The notes: a model not told the origin generated them from the letters alone. 55,375 nt of DNA from Argonema galeatum A003/A1 (GCF_023333595.1 NZ_JAIQZM010000041.1:1-55375), one strand, 5' to 3'. Positions 17,258-26,586 are shown, numbered from the stretch's first letter. Numbers and translations: made by a program.

Positions 17258-19012
17258 ATGAATGGTATTTGGCAAGGTATGGCCCAATCTGCCGTGGGCG
17301 TTGGTGTGTGGATGCGATCGGCTGAAATTCTGGCACAGAGCAGACCAGTCCCAAGAGGGGCACCACCGCGCCCAGATGGTCTTACAGACGGTGTAACTGG
17401 GTTTTTAGCAGGAGTTGGCCTTAGCGATCTAGTCAGGTTTATTCCGAATATAATCGGCGCGATCGCAATCCTGGTAATCGGCTGGCTCCTGGCGGTCGTA
17501 GCAGCCGCAGCAACACGAGGACTGCTAAATCGCACAAACATCGATAACAAGCTCGCAGCCTGGATCACAGGCCGTCAGGACGGAGAATCGCCACCCATAG
17601 AGAAATGGTTATCCAGCGCGGTTTTTTGGATTATCTTCCTCTTTACGCTAGTGGCCTTTTTACAGGCACTCCGGCTGACCGCAGTTTCCGAACCGCTCAA
17701 CAATTTACTCAACCAGGTATTTGCATTCCTGCCGAAGCTAGCGGGGGCAGCAATTCTGTTGGGCCTTGCTTGGTTGCTGGCAACGGTAGCAAAGCTAGTG
17801 GTTACGCGGGGACTGCGCGTCTTTCGTTTGGATGAACGTCTCAATCAGCAAGTGGAGGGTCAATCCCAAAACCAGTTCTCTTTGAGCGAAACGATCGGCA
17901 ATACGCTCTACTGGTTCATCTTTTTGCTGTTTCTGCCAGCTATATTGAGTACCTTAGAGTTGCAGGGGACACTACAGCCCGTGCAGCAGCTGCTCAATGA
18001 AATTCTTTCCATTCTGCCGAATATCTTTGCGGCAATCGTGATTGGTGCGGCTGGCTGGCTAATTGCACAAGTGGTGCGCCGGATTGTGACCAATCTGTTG
18101 GCGGCTGGTGGCGCCGACCAAATCGGTGCCAGAGTTGGGGTTAATCGAGCCACAACCGGGCAATCGCTTTCCGGGATAATTGGTACGGTTGTCTACGTAT
18201 TGATCTTAATCCCAACAGCGATCGCAGCCCTCAACGCCTTGCAGATTGCGGCGATTTCGGCTCCGGCAATCTCCATGCTCAACCAGATTCTCAGCGCCAT
18301 TCCCAAAATTTTCACGGCTGGGTTAATTCTGGTAGTCGCCTACGTCATCGGGAAATTTGTAGCAGATTTGCTCACCAATATCCTGACTAGCATCGGCTTC
18401 GACAATATTTTCAACTGGCTGGGTTTGGGAGTAACGCCAGCAGCAAGGACTCGAATCGTCGTCCATCCTGCTAGCGCACCAGTACCAGAAGATATCTATT
18501 CTCCACCACAAGAACAAGCAACCGTTCTTCAGCCATCGCCAGTCACTACGCGAACCCCATCAGAAATTGTGGGGATTGTAGCCCTTGTGGGCATTATGCT
18601 CTTAGCCATAGTGCCAGCGACCGAAGTGTTGCAATTTGCGGCGCTCACGGCAATTGTTACCGGCATTATTGCGGTAGCTGGCCGAATTTTGGCTGGGTTG
18701 GTGGTGTTTGCGATCGGTTTGTATTTGGCTAACCTCGCTTTTAGCTTGATTACCAGTTCTGGGGGTCAGCAGGCTAGGATACTGGGTCATGCGGCGCGAA
18801 TTGCGATTATTGCTTTAGTCTCTGCAATGGCGCTGCAACAGATGGGTATCGCCAGCGATATCGTCAATTTGGCCTTTGGATTGCTGCTGGGTGCGATCGC
18901 AGTTGCTCTAGCCCTCGCCTTTGGTTTGGGCAGTCGCGACATCGCCGCCGAGCAACTCCAAGAATGGCTGGCATCTTTCAAAGATCAAAAGGGTAAACCG
19001 CCTCAGTTCTAG
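17258..19012 (+). CDS. Mechanosensitive channel-related protein with repeated TM-helix modules
   Basis: A 584-residue membrane protein built of four or more repeated units of the conserved TM-helix type (PF05552-like): FIPNIIGAIAILVIGWLLAV, FLPKLAGAAILLGLAWLLAT, ILPNIFAAIVIGAAGWLIAQ and AIPKIFTAGLILVVAYVIGK, the last two followed by VxxLLxxx. Between them are connecting helices such as WIIFLFTLVAFLQAL. After a Pro-rich linker (about 405-430) a final unit ends with AIAVALALAFGLGSRDIAAE, similar to the pore region of MscS-related proteins. Likely a cytoplasmic-membrane channel responding to tension; no cytoplasmic MscS beta domain is present, so activity is inferred. Confidence 0.85.
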   Translation: MNGIWQGMAQSAVGVGVWMRSAEILAQSRPVPRGAPPRPDGLTDGVTGFLAGVGLSDLVRFIPNIIGAIAILVIGWLLAVVAAAATRGLLNRTNIDNKLAAWITGRQDGESPPIEKWLSSAVFWIIFLFTLVAFLQALRLTAVSEPLNNLLNQVFAFLPKLAGAAILLGLAWLLATVAKLVVTRGLRVFRLDERLNQQVEGQSQNQFSLSETIGNTLYWFIFLLFLPAILSTLELQGTLQPVQQLLNEILSILPNIFAAIVIGAAGWLIAQVVRRIVTNLLAAGGADQIGARVGVNRATTGQSLSGIIGTVVYVLILIPTAIAALNALQIAAISAPAISMLNQILSAIPKIFTAGLILVVAYVIGKFVADLLTNILTSIGFDNIFNWLGLGVTPAARTRIVVHPASAPVPEDIYSPPQEQATVLQPSPVTTRTPSEIVGIVALVGIMLLAIVPATEVLQFAALTAIVTGIIAVAGRILAGLVVFAIGLYLANLAFSLITSSGGQQARILGHAARIAIIALVSAMALQQMGIASDIVNLAFGLLLGAIAVALALAFGLGSRDIAAEQLQEWLASFKDQKGKPPQF

Positions 19013-19527
19013 TAGAACCAAAACTAGGCATTAGGGAAATTACAGCCTCGGTAGTTGTGCAAGTGGGAGTGTTAGCCTTTGCAATTACCGAGGCTTATTT
19101 ATAGCAATTTGCGAGTAAAGACTGTAGGGGCGGGTTTTTGGCAAAATTTTCTGATTATATCCCTCTTCTGTCACTTTCCGAGCTAACCCTTACGCAGAGG
19201 GGATTTCAGCTATCGCTCCCAACGAGCTTATTCGAGTAGAAAAAAATCGTAGACCGCTTTCTCTGAAAAGGCTTGAGGATTGGGAAATCGGAAAAGTTCC
19301 CGGAGAGTGACAGAAGAGGGATATAGCGCTACGCGCTATGGTTAGGACATAATGTAGAGACGTTGCATGCAACGTCTCTACAAAAATACGATCAAAAAAT
19401 GTCCTAACGTTAGTTGGTAGCGCTATAACCAATATTTTGGATAAACCCGCCCCTACACCACGCACTTTTTTAATTTGGATTTTGAATTGCCGATCGCCCT
19501 GGCCCAAAATCCAGTAAATCTGCGGCG
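19013..19527. other. Gene-free region filled by nested repeats
   Basis: Apart from the composite repeat at 19123-19457 nothing gene-like was found. The minus-strand open frame over 19190-19585 is chiefly repeat, but its first part (KLTPQIYWILGQGDRQFKI) may be a frameshifted continuation of the DUF4912 gene. Confidence 0.6.
19123..19457. repeat. Composite of nested inverted repeats
   Basis: Four layers of inverted repeats are nested. The outer arms are 19123-19137 and 19443-19457 (TGTAGGGGCGGGTTT). The next pair, 19156-19180, matches a right arm at 19301-19325 with one mismatch (the AGTGACAGAAGAGGGATAT family). Inside it are TATAGCGCTAC (19322-19332) with 19417-19427, and GTTAGGACAT (19341-19350) with 19399-19408. 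The centre is a perfect 30-bp palindrome at 19353-19382 (TGTAGAGACGTTGCA and its complement). This looks like successive insertion of small palindromic elements into one another. Confidence 0.9.
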
Positions 19528-20664
19528 TTAACTTTTGTCCCCTTGGTGCTTGAGAGCCGCTACTGCCACTGGGGGTATTTCCCAATAGGCATAGATATTT
19601 TTGCTATCGCGAAGCATCAAGCTCAGGACAACGTTCTCCGTGGCGACGCCAGCGGCAACCCGCACCGTTCCCGATCTAGTCAGCGGTAGCCAGTTCCCTA
19701 TGTGGGTGAGGTAACCCAACGCGACTATGTAATCCCGATCCTCCGCTGGTAGGGTAAGCAGCAAATATTGCTCTTGGGCGTTACAGTCGAACTGGTGTAG
19801 GCTATGGAGTTTGTGACGCTCTGAGTCTGGGATGTCCGTGACATCATACAGGCGCAACACCAACTTTTCTCCCCCTTGGCGCTGGAGAGCTTCGATTTGG
19901 GCTGGGGCAATTTGCCAATAAGCGTAGGCGTTTTTGCCGTCATAAGGAACCAAGAATAAGAGGCTGTTGGATGGTGGTAATGAGTGGTACTTTTGTGCGT
20001 ATGAAGGGGTGGCTGCCACCGTTAAAGCGGTTCCTGTGCCGTTGGTGAGCCAACTTGCTCCCCCATTGCTGCTACTACTGTCTACTATGACGACGTTGGC
20101 TGTGGGGACGCTGGGGGTAACCCGCACTAGGCCCGATCGAGTCAGCGGTAGCCAAACTCCTGCGAGGGTGAGGTAACCCAACTCCACCATGTAATCCCGA
20201 TTCTCTGCTGGTAGGGTAACAAGCAAATATTGCTGTTGCGCCTCACAGCTGGACTGGTGTAAGCAGTAGGGTCTGTGGCCCTCTGGATCTAGGAAGCCGG
20301 TGACATCATACAGCCGCAACATCAGCTTTTCTCCCCCTTGGCGGCGGAGAGCTTCGATTTGGGCTGGGGCAATTTGCCAATAAGCGTAGGCGTTTTTGCC
20401 GTCATAAGGAACTAAAAACAGGCTGCTGTTGGATGGCGCAGCGGGGACTGCTGGGGCTGCTGAGGCGATTATAGTACCGACTGAGGAGGGGATCTCCGCT
20501 CCCCGATCTTTTAGTAGCCACCAGAGCAACCCTCCCAGTAAAGGAATCCCCAGTAGCCAAAGCCACCACCACGGAAATCGCCGTTCTGAAGTCGCAGTTT
20601 CTGTACGATCGCTGCGAGCGTTTTGCCCTGCGGTGTTGGGCGAAGCAGTCGCACTCGGTGGCAA
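19528..20664 (-). CDS. DUF4912 repeat protein, membrane-anchored, 3' end degraded
   Basis: After a polar N-terminus and one membrane segment (PWWWLWLLGIPLLGGLLWWL, 31-50) come two full, near-identical DUF4912 modules (about 78-190 and 233-345), each with LFLVPYDGKNAYAYWQIAPA, LRLYDVT and LPLTRSG, separated by a Ser/Gly-rich linker. A third module begins (LMLRDSKNIYAYWEIPPVAV) and stops after KHQGDKS. The next frame reads KLTPQIYWILGQGDRQ, suggesting a frameshift within module three. The start is TTG at 20664, and the open frame upstream runs into the coding strand of the polyprenyl synthase, so the 5' end may also be lost. DUF4912 function is unknown. Confidence 0.72.
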   Translation of the reverse strand: MPPSATASPNTAGQNARSDRTETATSERRFPWWWLWLLGIPLLGGLLWWLLKDRGAEIPSSVGTIIASAAPAVPAAPSNSSLFLVPYDGKNAYAYWQIAPAQIEALRRQGGEKLMLRLYDVTGFLDPEGHRPYCLHQSSCEAQQQYLLVTLPAENRDYMVELGYLTLAGVWLPLTRSGLVRVTPSVPTANVVIVDSSSSNGGASWLTNGTGTALTVAATPSYAQKYHSLPPSNSLLFLVPYDGKNAYAYWQIAPAQIEALQRQGGEKLVLRLYDVTDIPDSERHKLHSLHQFDCNAQEQYLLLTLPAEDRDYIVALGYLTHIGNWLPLTRSGTVRVAAGVATENVVLSLMLRDSKNIYAYWEIPPVAVAALKHQGDKS

Positions 20665-21604
20665 GATGCTGCGACCAACTATGTGTATTAGTATGGCTAG
20701 GGCAGTTGGAGGAATGGGACACGATGCCTTGACATCGGCATCTGCTCTAGAACTTTATCACAATGCTTTTTTGATTCACGATGACATAGAAGATGGTTCT
20801 GAATCTCGGCGGGGTAAGGGGACTTTACACCAAATGATTGGAATTCCCCGCGCCATTAATGTAGGCGATGCAACGAACGTCTTGGCAGTAGGTTTGTTGT
20901 TAGAAAATTTGTCAGTTATCGGAGTTGCCAAAGCTCTCAAAGTTTTGCAAGAAATCGAGTTTATGGCGCAGCAATCTGTCGAAGGACAGGCAATGGAACT
21001 AGATTGGGTTGCTACGAATACCTCAAATCTAACCGACCAAGATTATTTTAAGATGTGCGTAAAAAAAAACTGCTGGTATTCGTTTATTACTCCATGTCGA
21101 ATTGGTTTAATCGTCGGATATCCATCAGCAAATGAGCGCGATCTGGTTAAATATTTGGCAGGCATAAGCCGATTTGGTATGATTCTGGGAATTGCGTTTC
21201 AGATTCAAGACGATTTGTTGAATCTACAAGGTCAACTTGAATCATATGGTAAGGAAATTGGCGGCGATATTTACGAAGGCAAACGCACCTTAATGCTGAA
21301 TCATGTCTTGGCACATAGTGGATCTCAGTCTGAAAAGATTCTAGAAATTCTCGCCTTACCACGCGAGAAAAAAACTACCGATCAACTCGCTTTTATCATG
21401 GATCGAATGCAGTGTTGCGGTAGCATTGAACACGGCTGGAAAGTGGCCAGATCGCTGGCAAACCAAGCAGCCGAAATTTTTGAAAGCTTAGATTTTCTTC
21501 AGCCAGAAACTCCGCTACGCCCAGAAGAAAAATGGGGATGCCCCGTCCACGATCGTCGAGTTCTCAAAGAACTAATCAATTATGTGATTTATAGAAATGT
21601 GTGA
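20635..21604 (+). CDS. Polyprenyl synthase (isoprenyl diphosphate synthase), N-terminus missing
   Basis: Class I prenyltransferase that should condense IPP with allylic diphosphates. Visible motifs: GGKMLRP (IPP-binding Lys/Arg), the first Asp-rich motif DDIED followed by RRGKGTLH, and the second motif QDDLLNLQG with KEIGGDIYEGKRTLMLNHVL. Homologues have about 45 or more residues before GGKxxRP. Here that region is overlaid by the opposite-strand DUF4912 gene and shows no family similarity, so the N-terminus seems deleted; the start given (TTG at 20635) is a guess, with ATG at 20665 the next option. The second Asp motif ends in Asn rather than Asp. First gene of a four-gene operon. Confidence 0.8.
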
Positions 21605-21622
21605 ATTTGCACATAAAAATAA

Positions 21623-23194
21623 ATGAGTGAAATTACATTAAGTTTAGACAATTCTACTCACCTAAAAATAAAAGTTTATCCAGGCTCAATCTTGGTTGTG
21701 AACCTGTTACTTTATAGCCAGATAGGTGAAGCCCTATTGTTCCGTCCTACTCTAGATGATTGGATAGTAGAAAACGGCGACATTATCTCCGTATCTAACA
21801 GTATTTCTCCCCCTTACCTTTATCTAGATAGAGAGAGCAAACTTAGCCAAAAAATTACGCTCTCAATTCCTTTTCTACTCCAACCTGGAAAAATAATTAA
21901 GAGTTGGTTACGCTTTCCGGGAATTCAGGAAGAAGGTATTGCTATCGCTCTGGAGATTTTATTGCCAGAACCGGAAAAAAATCAATCTAAATTTGTGGAA
22001 GTTTCCTTGCCAGTCACTTTGCCTTTTACTTCCCTAGAGGGAAACAGGTTGTCGAATGCCGTAGATCGAACAACAGACGCAACCTTTGATTTGTTGTCAG
22101 GTTTGATGGATCTAGATAAAATTCCATCTCGTTGGCTAGTAGCTGAACTTTTAGTAATTTTGTGTCAAAAAGGAGAGGAATACGGCCAAACAGAACCGGG
22201 CAAGCAGTTACTAAATCAACTCAAGCCAACGCGCTTTTTTAAGAATGGAGTCATCGCTTTTAGCACCGCTCAAGTTCCCAACTGGATCGCCGATAGCCTT
22301 AAAAGCGAGAACACAATTTTAAGCGGTTATAGTTTGCTGTATCTTTGGGAGCAATGGCTGTTAAAGCTGGATCCATTCAATGTGGAAGCTGAGCCGAAAA
22401 AAGGGGAAATGTCTGTTCCTCTTTTATTAGCAAAAAGCTTTATCTTAAAGCTAGGCGGATCTGCCGATCGCTGGTTGGCGGGCATTCTCTTGGGACTGGC
22501 GCAAATCTCGCCTCAAATTGCTACCAAAATGAAAGATTTCGCCTCTGGCGAAGCCTCTCTCTCCAAGCTAGAAAGCGATGCGTTGCTTAGCAACGGTTGC
22601 GGGATCGCAACCGTTGCAACCAAAAGTCTGCTCACCGCACTACCAGGTTTGGATATATTCCCGGCTCGTTGGCTAGTAGTAGAATTGTTACTCGTGCTGT
22701 CCCAAAAAGGTGACGAATACGCTCGCACCCAAACAGGTAGCCAATTACTGGCTCAGTTAAAACCCACCCATTTTTTAAACAATGGTGTACTCGCTTTCGC
22801 GGCTGCTCAACTTCCTCGTTGGTTAGCTATTAGTCAGCAAGCAGCATCTGCTTATCGTAGTTCTGTTGGCTCTGGGACAGAGCAAAGTGGTTGGCTTGAG
22901 TTGGGCGAACAATGGATGTGGAGTTTGATGCCAACAGACTCAAATGTAGGTCAGAGGTATACTGAACTCTCGGTATCGGACACCGCAACAGATGCTTTCG
23001 TAGCATCCTTGGGTATGGATGCAGAACGCTGGTTTGGTTGCGTTATTCTGGGACTCGCCTTGGTATCGCCGAGAATTGCGGCTACTTTGAACGCGATCGC
23101 AGAAAGCAAAAGCTTACCCTCTCCCCTCTCAACGCCGTCTGAAGAGACGATACTCAACGATGTTTTCCAAGAAGGGGGATCGCTACAGCGATGA
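21623..23194 (+). CDS. Unrecognised protein with a large internal duplication
   Basis: A 523-residue protein of unknown family. Residues 1-115 look like a beta-sandwich (LKIKVYPGSILVVNLLLY). Then come two homologous helical units of about 155 residues. Unit 1 (about 150-305) has RWLVAELLVILCQKGEEY at 170-187, LLNQLKPTRFFKNGVIAF and ADRWLAGILLGLAQISPQIA. Unit 2 (about 330-495) has RWLVVELLLVLSQKGDEY at 349-366, LLAQLKPTHFLNNGVLAF and AERWFGCVILGLALVSPRIA. The linker carries a 12-bp palindrome (22590-22617). It starts 18 bases after the polyprenyl synthase and overlaps the next start by ATGA, implying translational coupling. A role in isoprenoid metabolism is inferred only from context. Confidence 0.75.
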   Translation: MSEITLSLDNSTHLKIKVYPGSILVVNLLLYSQIGEALLFRPTLDDWIVENGDIISVSNSISPPYLYLDRESKLSQKITLSIPFLLQPGKIIKSWLRFPGIQEEGIAIALEILLPEPEKNQSKFVEVSLPVTLPFTSLEGNRLSNAVDRTTDATFDLLSGLMDLDKIPSRWLVAELLVILCQKGEEYGQTEPGKQLLNQLKPTRFFKNGVIAFSTAQVPNWIADSLKSENTILSGYSLLYLWEQWLLKLDPFNVEAEPKKGEMSVPLLLAKSFILKLGGSADRWLAGILLGLAQISPQIATKMKDFASGEASLSKLESDALLSNGCGIATVATKSLLTALPGLDIFPARWLVVELLLVLSQKGDEYARTQTGSQLLAQLKPTHFLNNGVLAFAAAQLPRWLAISQQAASAYRSSVGSGTEQSGWLELGEQWMWSLMPTDSNVGQRYTELSVSDTATDAFVASLGMDAERWFGCVILGLALVSPRIAATLNAIAESKSLPSPLSTPSEETILNDVFQEGGSLQR

Positions 23195-24258
23195 CGATCG
23201 ACGAACAACTCCTCGCCCGCGTTGAAGCCCTACGCATCCCCTTCGATGACCCCACCTGCCCCATTGACTGGAAAGATTGGTATCACGTAGTTCTCCTGGA
23301 TAGACAAGGAAAAGTACGGATACTGGTCAACATGAACCTGATGGGCAGACCAGAACAGGGAGAGATTCAAGTAAGCTTCCTGGTAAACTTAGCCAGCGAA
23401 TACATAGCCCCAGAGTACCGGGGGGACGCGCCTATGGCAACCTTTGGCACTGCTTTTAGCCTGGAATGGCAACCCGGTATGGTGCGTCGAAACCCGTTTT
23501 GCATCCAGGGAAACGGGGTATTGCTGGAAATCGATGGCAAGCACTCGACACTGCAAGTCCAAGATGAAAGGATGCAGTTATCTATACGTTGCCAAGGAGA
23601 GGCGAAAGCCACGCCCCTTTTAGTAACGGAGGATTCGCCTTTTGGCAGCGGTTTCATCGGTTGGGGCTTGGTGCCAGGTTTACAAGTAATTGGAGAGTTA
23701 TCTGTAGGCGGGCAAAACTTTAGTATCGATCGCGATTGGTTTGCCTATCACGATCGCAACTTTGGTCGTTTTCGTTGGGGTGAAGATATCGGCTGGGAAT
23801 GGTTTGTCGCTTTTGCCGTTTGCGATGACGGCAGGCAACTTACTTTAGTATTAGACCAACGTACCAACAAAAACCATTCTGTCAAGGGCTTCCCGTATAT
23901 TTTTGTATATATCGATAACGATTTACACAAAATTTTTCTCGGTTCTACCTTAGTTGTTAATTGGCAGTGGTCGCCCTCGCCAGTCATGCCAGTGCGTCTC
24001 CCTGGAATTATGGCTTCGCTGTTTGCCGATCGCACTTTAAAAGTCCCTGAAACCTTGCAGGTAGAAGCTGACGATCGAGGCGATCGATTGTTACTCAACG
24101 TCAATTTTGAGACAGCAATCGAGTTAGTAGTACCTGATAATCAAAACCGTCAATACACTTTCATTGAGGAAGTAACAGGCACTGTTGAAGTTAATCTTTT
24201 TCTCGGAGGAGAAACTCTGCGAGCAAAGGGATTACTTTATGGAGAATATGTGCTGTAA
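23191..24258 (+). CDS. CrtC/AttH-like lipocalin-fold protein
   Basis: A 355-residue protein whose centre (184-206) reads WFAYHDRNFGRFRWG then EDIGWEWF, the signature of the hydroxyneurosporene synthase (CrtC)/AttH family, which includes carotenoid 1,2-hydratase and resembles tocopherol cyclase in fold. Two beta-barrel halves flank it; the C-terminus LRAKGLLYGEYVL also fits. There is no signal peptide. The start overlaps the upstream stop by four bases. Known relatives add water to, or cyclise, isoprenoid chains, which fits the polyprenyl synthase two genes upstream. The substrate is unknown and it could have a non-catalytic binding role. Confidence 0.75.
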   Translation: MTIDEQLLARVEALRIPFDDPTCPIDWKDWYHVVLLDRQGKVRILVNMNLMGRPEQGEIQVSFLVNLASEYIAPEYRGDAPMATFGTAFSLEWQPGMVRRNPFCIQGNGVLLEIDGKHSTLQVQDERMQLSIRCQGEAKATPLLVTEDSPFGSGFIGWGLVPGLQVIGELSVGGQNFSIDRDWFAYHDRNFGRFRWGEDIGWEWFVAFAVCDDGRQLTLVLDQRTNKNHSVKGFPYIFVYIDNDLHKIFLGSTLVVNWQWSPSPVMPVRLPGIMASLFADRTLKVPETLQVEADDRGDRLLLNVNFETAIELVVPDNQNRQYTFIEEVTGTVEVNLFLGGETLRAKGLLYGEYVL

Positions 24259-24300
24259 TAGCTGTCCCCAAAAAATTCGCCCCAATATGATGACTTGGTG

Positions 24301-24858
24301 ATGCAAAATCAATCGTTAGAACGTCACGCCCAGTTAGCTCAATGGCTGCACCGCCTAGTAGAAACCCTGCGAATCCAAGGAGGTTCCACCTGGGAAGCCT
24401 TGGTGCAAACAGTTTCGGGAAAAACGGCTGCGATCGACTTAGATGGGATACAGTTGCGACTGCGGGCTGATGGTGGAGAACAACTCCAGATTGAGAGCGA
24501 ATATCCGGTGGTACTGGAGTCAGTCAATTTTCGCAGCGAAGCCGAAACTCTCCGAGACGTAATTGCTGGCAGGTTGACCTTAGATGCAGCAGTGACGACT
24601 GATAAAATTTACCTGCGCGGTAGTTTAAAAGAGATCTTAGGTATACACCAAGTTGCGATCGCAATCTTAGCCGACAGCGCCATTAACCCCCAGTTACGCC
24701 GTGTATGGACAGAATTCGACCAATTGTGGCTGCGTCGTTCTTCTTCACCGCCTTGCCTTTCTCTAGAACACCAGATACCGTCCTACGGCGATCTAATCCG
24801 CCAGGTGCCCGCAGATGTGCTTGGCATTCAAATTTACACAGACGATAGGAATGGGTAA
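24301..24858 (+). CDS. SCP2-like sterol/lipid-binding protein
   Basis: About 185 residues. The middle part resembles the SCP2 sterol-transfer fold: LRDVIAGRLTLDAAVTTDKI followed by YLRGSLKEILGIHQVAIAIL, where SCP2 domains have a hydrophobic tunnel. Three starts lie together (TTG 24295, GTG 24298, ATG 24301); I took the ATG. It follows the CrtC/AttH-like gene by 42 bases and ends the operon. A role as carrier or binding partner of the isoprenoid product is an inference from its neighbours. Confidence 0.68.
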   Translation: MQNQSLERHAQLAQWLHRLVETLRIQGGSTWEALVQTVSGKTAAIDLDGIQLRLRADGGEQLQIESEYPVVLESVNFRSEAETLRDVIAGRLTLDAAVTTDKIYLRGSLKEILGIHQVAIAILADSAINPQLRRVWTEFDQLWLRRSSSPPCLSLEHQIPSYGDLIRQVPADVLGIQIYTDDRNG

Positions 24859-24917
24859 ATTCTGAAGTGAACAGAAGATCATATCCAAAAAATCCACAAA
24901 ATCCACAAAGTAGGCGA

Positions 24918-26438
24918 CTAAATATTTGGATTCATCTGCGTACCTTTAGCCTCTACCCCTTCTCGAAAATCCAGCTTTGCTCGCAGTTCATCCTTAAGGC
25001 GGTTGAGAATAGAAGTTTCATCAAGGGAAGCTAAAATGCGGTTCACAACTGCTTTCGGGCTATCCGCACCCCAAGAAGCCCCATTAGCTAAATAAGCTTT
25101 AGTTACTTGTCCGATCCCGTAGGAAGAAACACCCGCTACACCGGCTTGCGTTAATGCTACGGATACATAAGCGCCTAGAGATGCACCGCCAGTTGCTGGT
25201 GCTGCTATACCCAATAAGCTTTTGAGGGAACTGAGTCCCAGAGTGGCTACAAGTTCGCTAGCACTCAAGCTGCCCATACACAGGGCGATTTTTTGTAATA
25301 AAGATACAGCTCCCTGTTGCGTCATGGGGAGGCCGTAAAGCTTGGACAGAGTTAATATTAGGGCAACGTCAATTACGGCACCGCTGAGCAAGTCTAGCGC
25401 AGTGACGGGGTTGAGCGCGATCGCAACCGCTTTAGTAATAGACGCATTCCAGATGATCCGATTAGCGCTGCTGTCTCGAATCGCCATTTTGCGCCCCACT
25501 AGCTGCTCGTTCACTTCATCCGCATACAGCATAGAGTTGAGCGCAACCAAAGATTTACCTTCTCGGTGCAAAATCTCCAGTATTTTCAGCTTCAGATCCT
25601 CAACTTGCGGCGATCCCGGTTTCAACTGCACCCCCAAACTGCCATCAGCACGACGCACTGCTTGCGCTACAAGGGGTGAAGCCGCTGCCATCACAATCTC
25701 ATCCGGCGACAGCAATTCCCGCACCCGGTCATCTCGGATTTTCTCATAAATCGCCATCCGGTCTACTTCGGGATACTGGTCAATTTTGTTGAACACGAGC
25801 AAAATTGGTTTACCGGCTTTCCGCACTTCTGAAAGCGCTTCGTGTTCCACTTTGGTCATGTCACCAGCTATGATAAACAGGATCAGATCGGCCTGTTTGG
25901 CAACGTCGCGAGCTAAAACGGCGCGGGTTTCGCCGTCCACCTCATCCAATCCGGGAGTATCGATTAATTCAACCTGGGAATTACCATTTGCAGAAAAGGA
26001 AACTCGCAACACTTCGGTATTGTTATTACCCACTGCTTCCCGGCTACAGCACCAATTCACCCGTTGGCTGGTGCGAGTGACGCCGTGAATTGGGCCAGTT
26101 TCAAATACCTTTTCGCCCACCAAGGCGTTGAGCAAAGAAGATTTACCTCGCCCTACCATACCAAAGACGGCAATCAGGACGATCGATCGTTCTAATTTGT
26201 CTAGCATCACCTCTAGTTCCTCAATAGCTGGCTCCAGCCCTGTTCTTTCCTGGGGCGTCAGATCGAGGTTAGTTACGATGTCTCGCAGGGCAGTTTGTGC
26301 TTGTTTGTAGTTTAGTTCTGCCTGAATATCGGCAAAGGTGAAAATGGCGCTGTCTAGTTCCCCTAAATCTGAGGGATTTGCGGGGTTAGCTTGGCAAGGC
26401 TTTTCAGCAGAAGGAGGATCGGGCATTTTGGCAGTCAA
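24918..26438 (-). CDS. Era-like GTPase with C-terminal DUF697 membrane region
   Basis: A 506-residue protein. The GTPase domain has G1 GMVGRGKS (93-100), G3 DTPG (160-163) and G4 NKID (217-220). The C-terminal half (about 330-460) is hydrophobic (IDVALILTLSKLYGLPMT and LGAYVSVALTQAGVAGVSSY) and fits DUF697, which associates with membranes. Such proteins are common in cyanobacteria and chloroplast lineages; they may have dynamin-like or envelope roles, but the function is unproven. It converges on the SCP2-like gene of the terpenoid-like operon, 59 bases away. Confidence 0.9.
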   Translation of the reverse strand: MTAKMPDPPSAEKPCQANPANPSDLGELDSAIFTFADIQAELNYKQAQTALRDIVTNLDLTPQERTGLEPAIEELEVMLDKLERSIVLIAVFGMVGRGKSSLLNALVGEKVFETGPIHGVTRTSQRVNWCCSREAVGNNNTEVLRVSFSANGNSQVELIDTPGLDEVDGETRAVLARDVAKQADLILFIIAGDMTKVEHEALSEVRKAGKPILLVFNKIDQYPEVDRMAIYEKIRDDRVRELLSPDEIVMAAASPLVAQAVRRADGSLGVQLKPGSPQVEDLKLKILEILHREGKSLVALNSMLYADEVNEQLVGRKMAIRDSSANRIIWNASITKAVAIALNPVTALDLLSGAVIDVALILTLSKLYGLPMTQQGAVSLLQKIALCMGSLSASELVATLGLSSLKSLLGIAAPATGGASLGAYVSVALTQAGVAGVSSYGIGQVTKAYLANGASWGADSPKAVVNRILASLDETSILNRLKDELRAKLDFREGVEAKGTQMNPNI

Positions 26439-26586
26439 AGGGTAACCTCCGGCGATCGACAGGGAGTGGCGAAAGCTTTGTCAATCGATCGCCACTGGGA
26501 TACTTCTTCGATCCTAGTCATCTTGACTCGAATCGCGACGGGTTTACTATGAAAGTTGAAGGCTTAAGCACGTCACCATTGGGATT

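Noticed and set aside
20429..20634. Upstream extension of the polyprenyl synthase frame to an ATG at 20429
   Set aside because: The added residues are the antisense of the well-supported DUF4912 gene and have no similarity to prenyltransferases.
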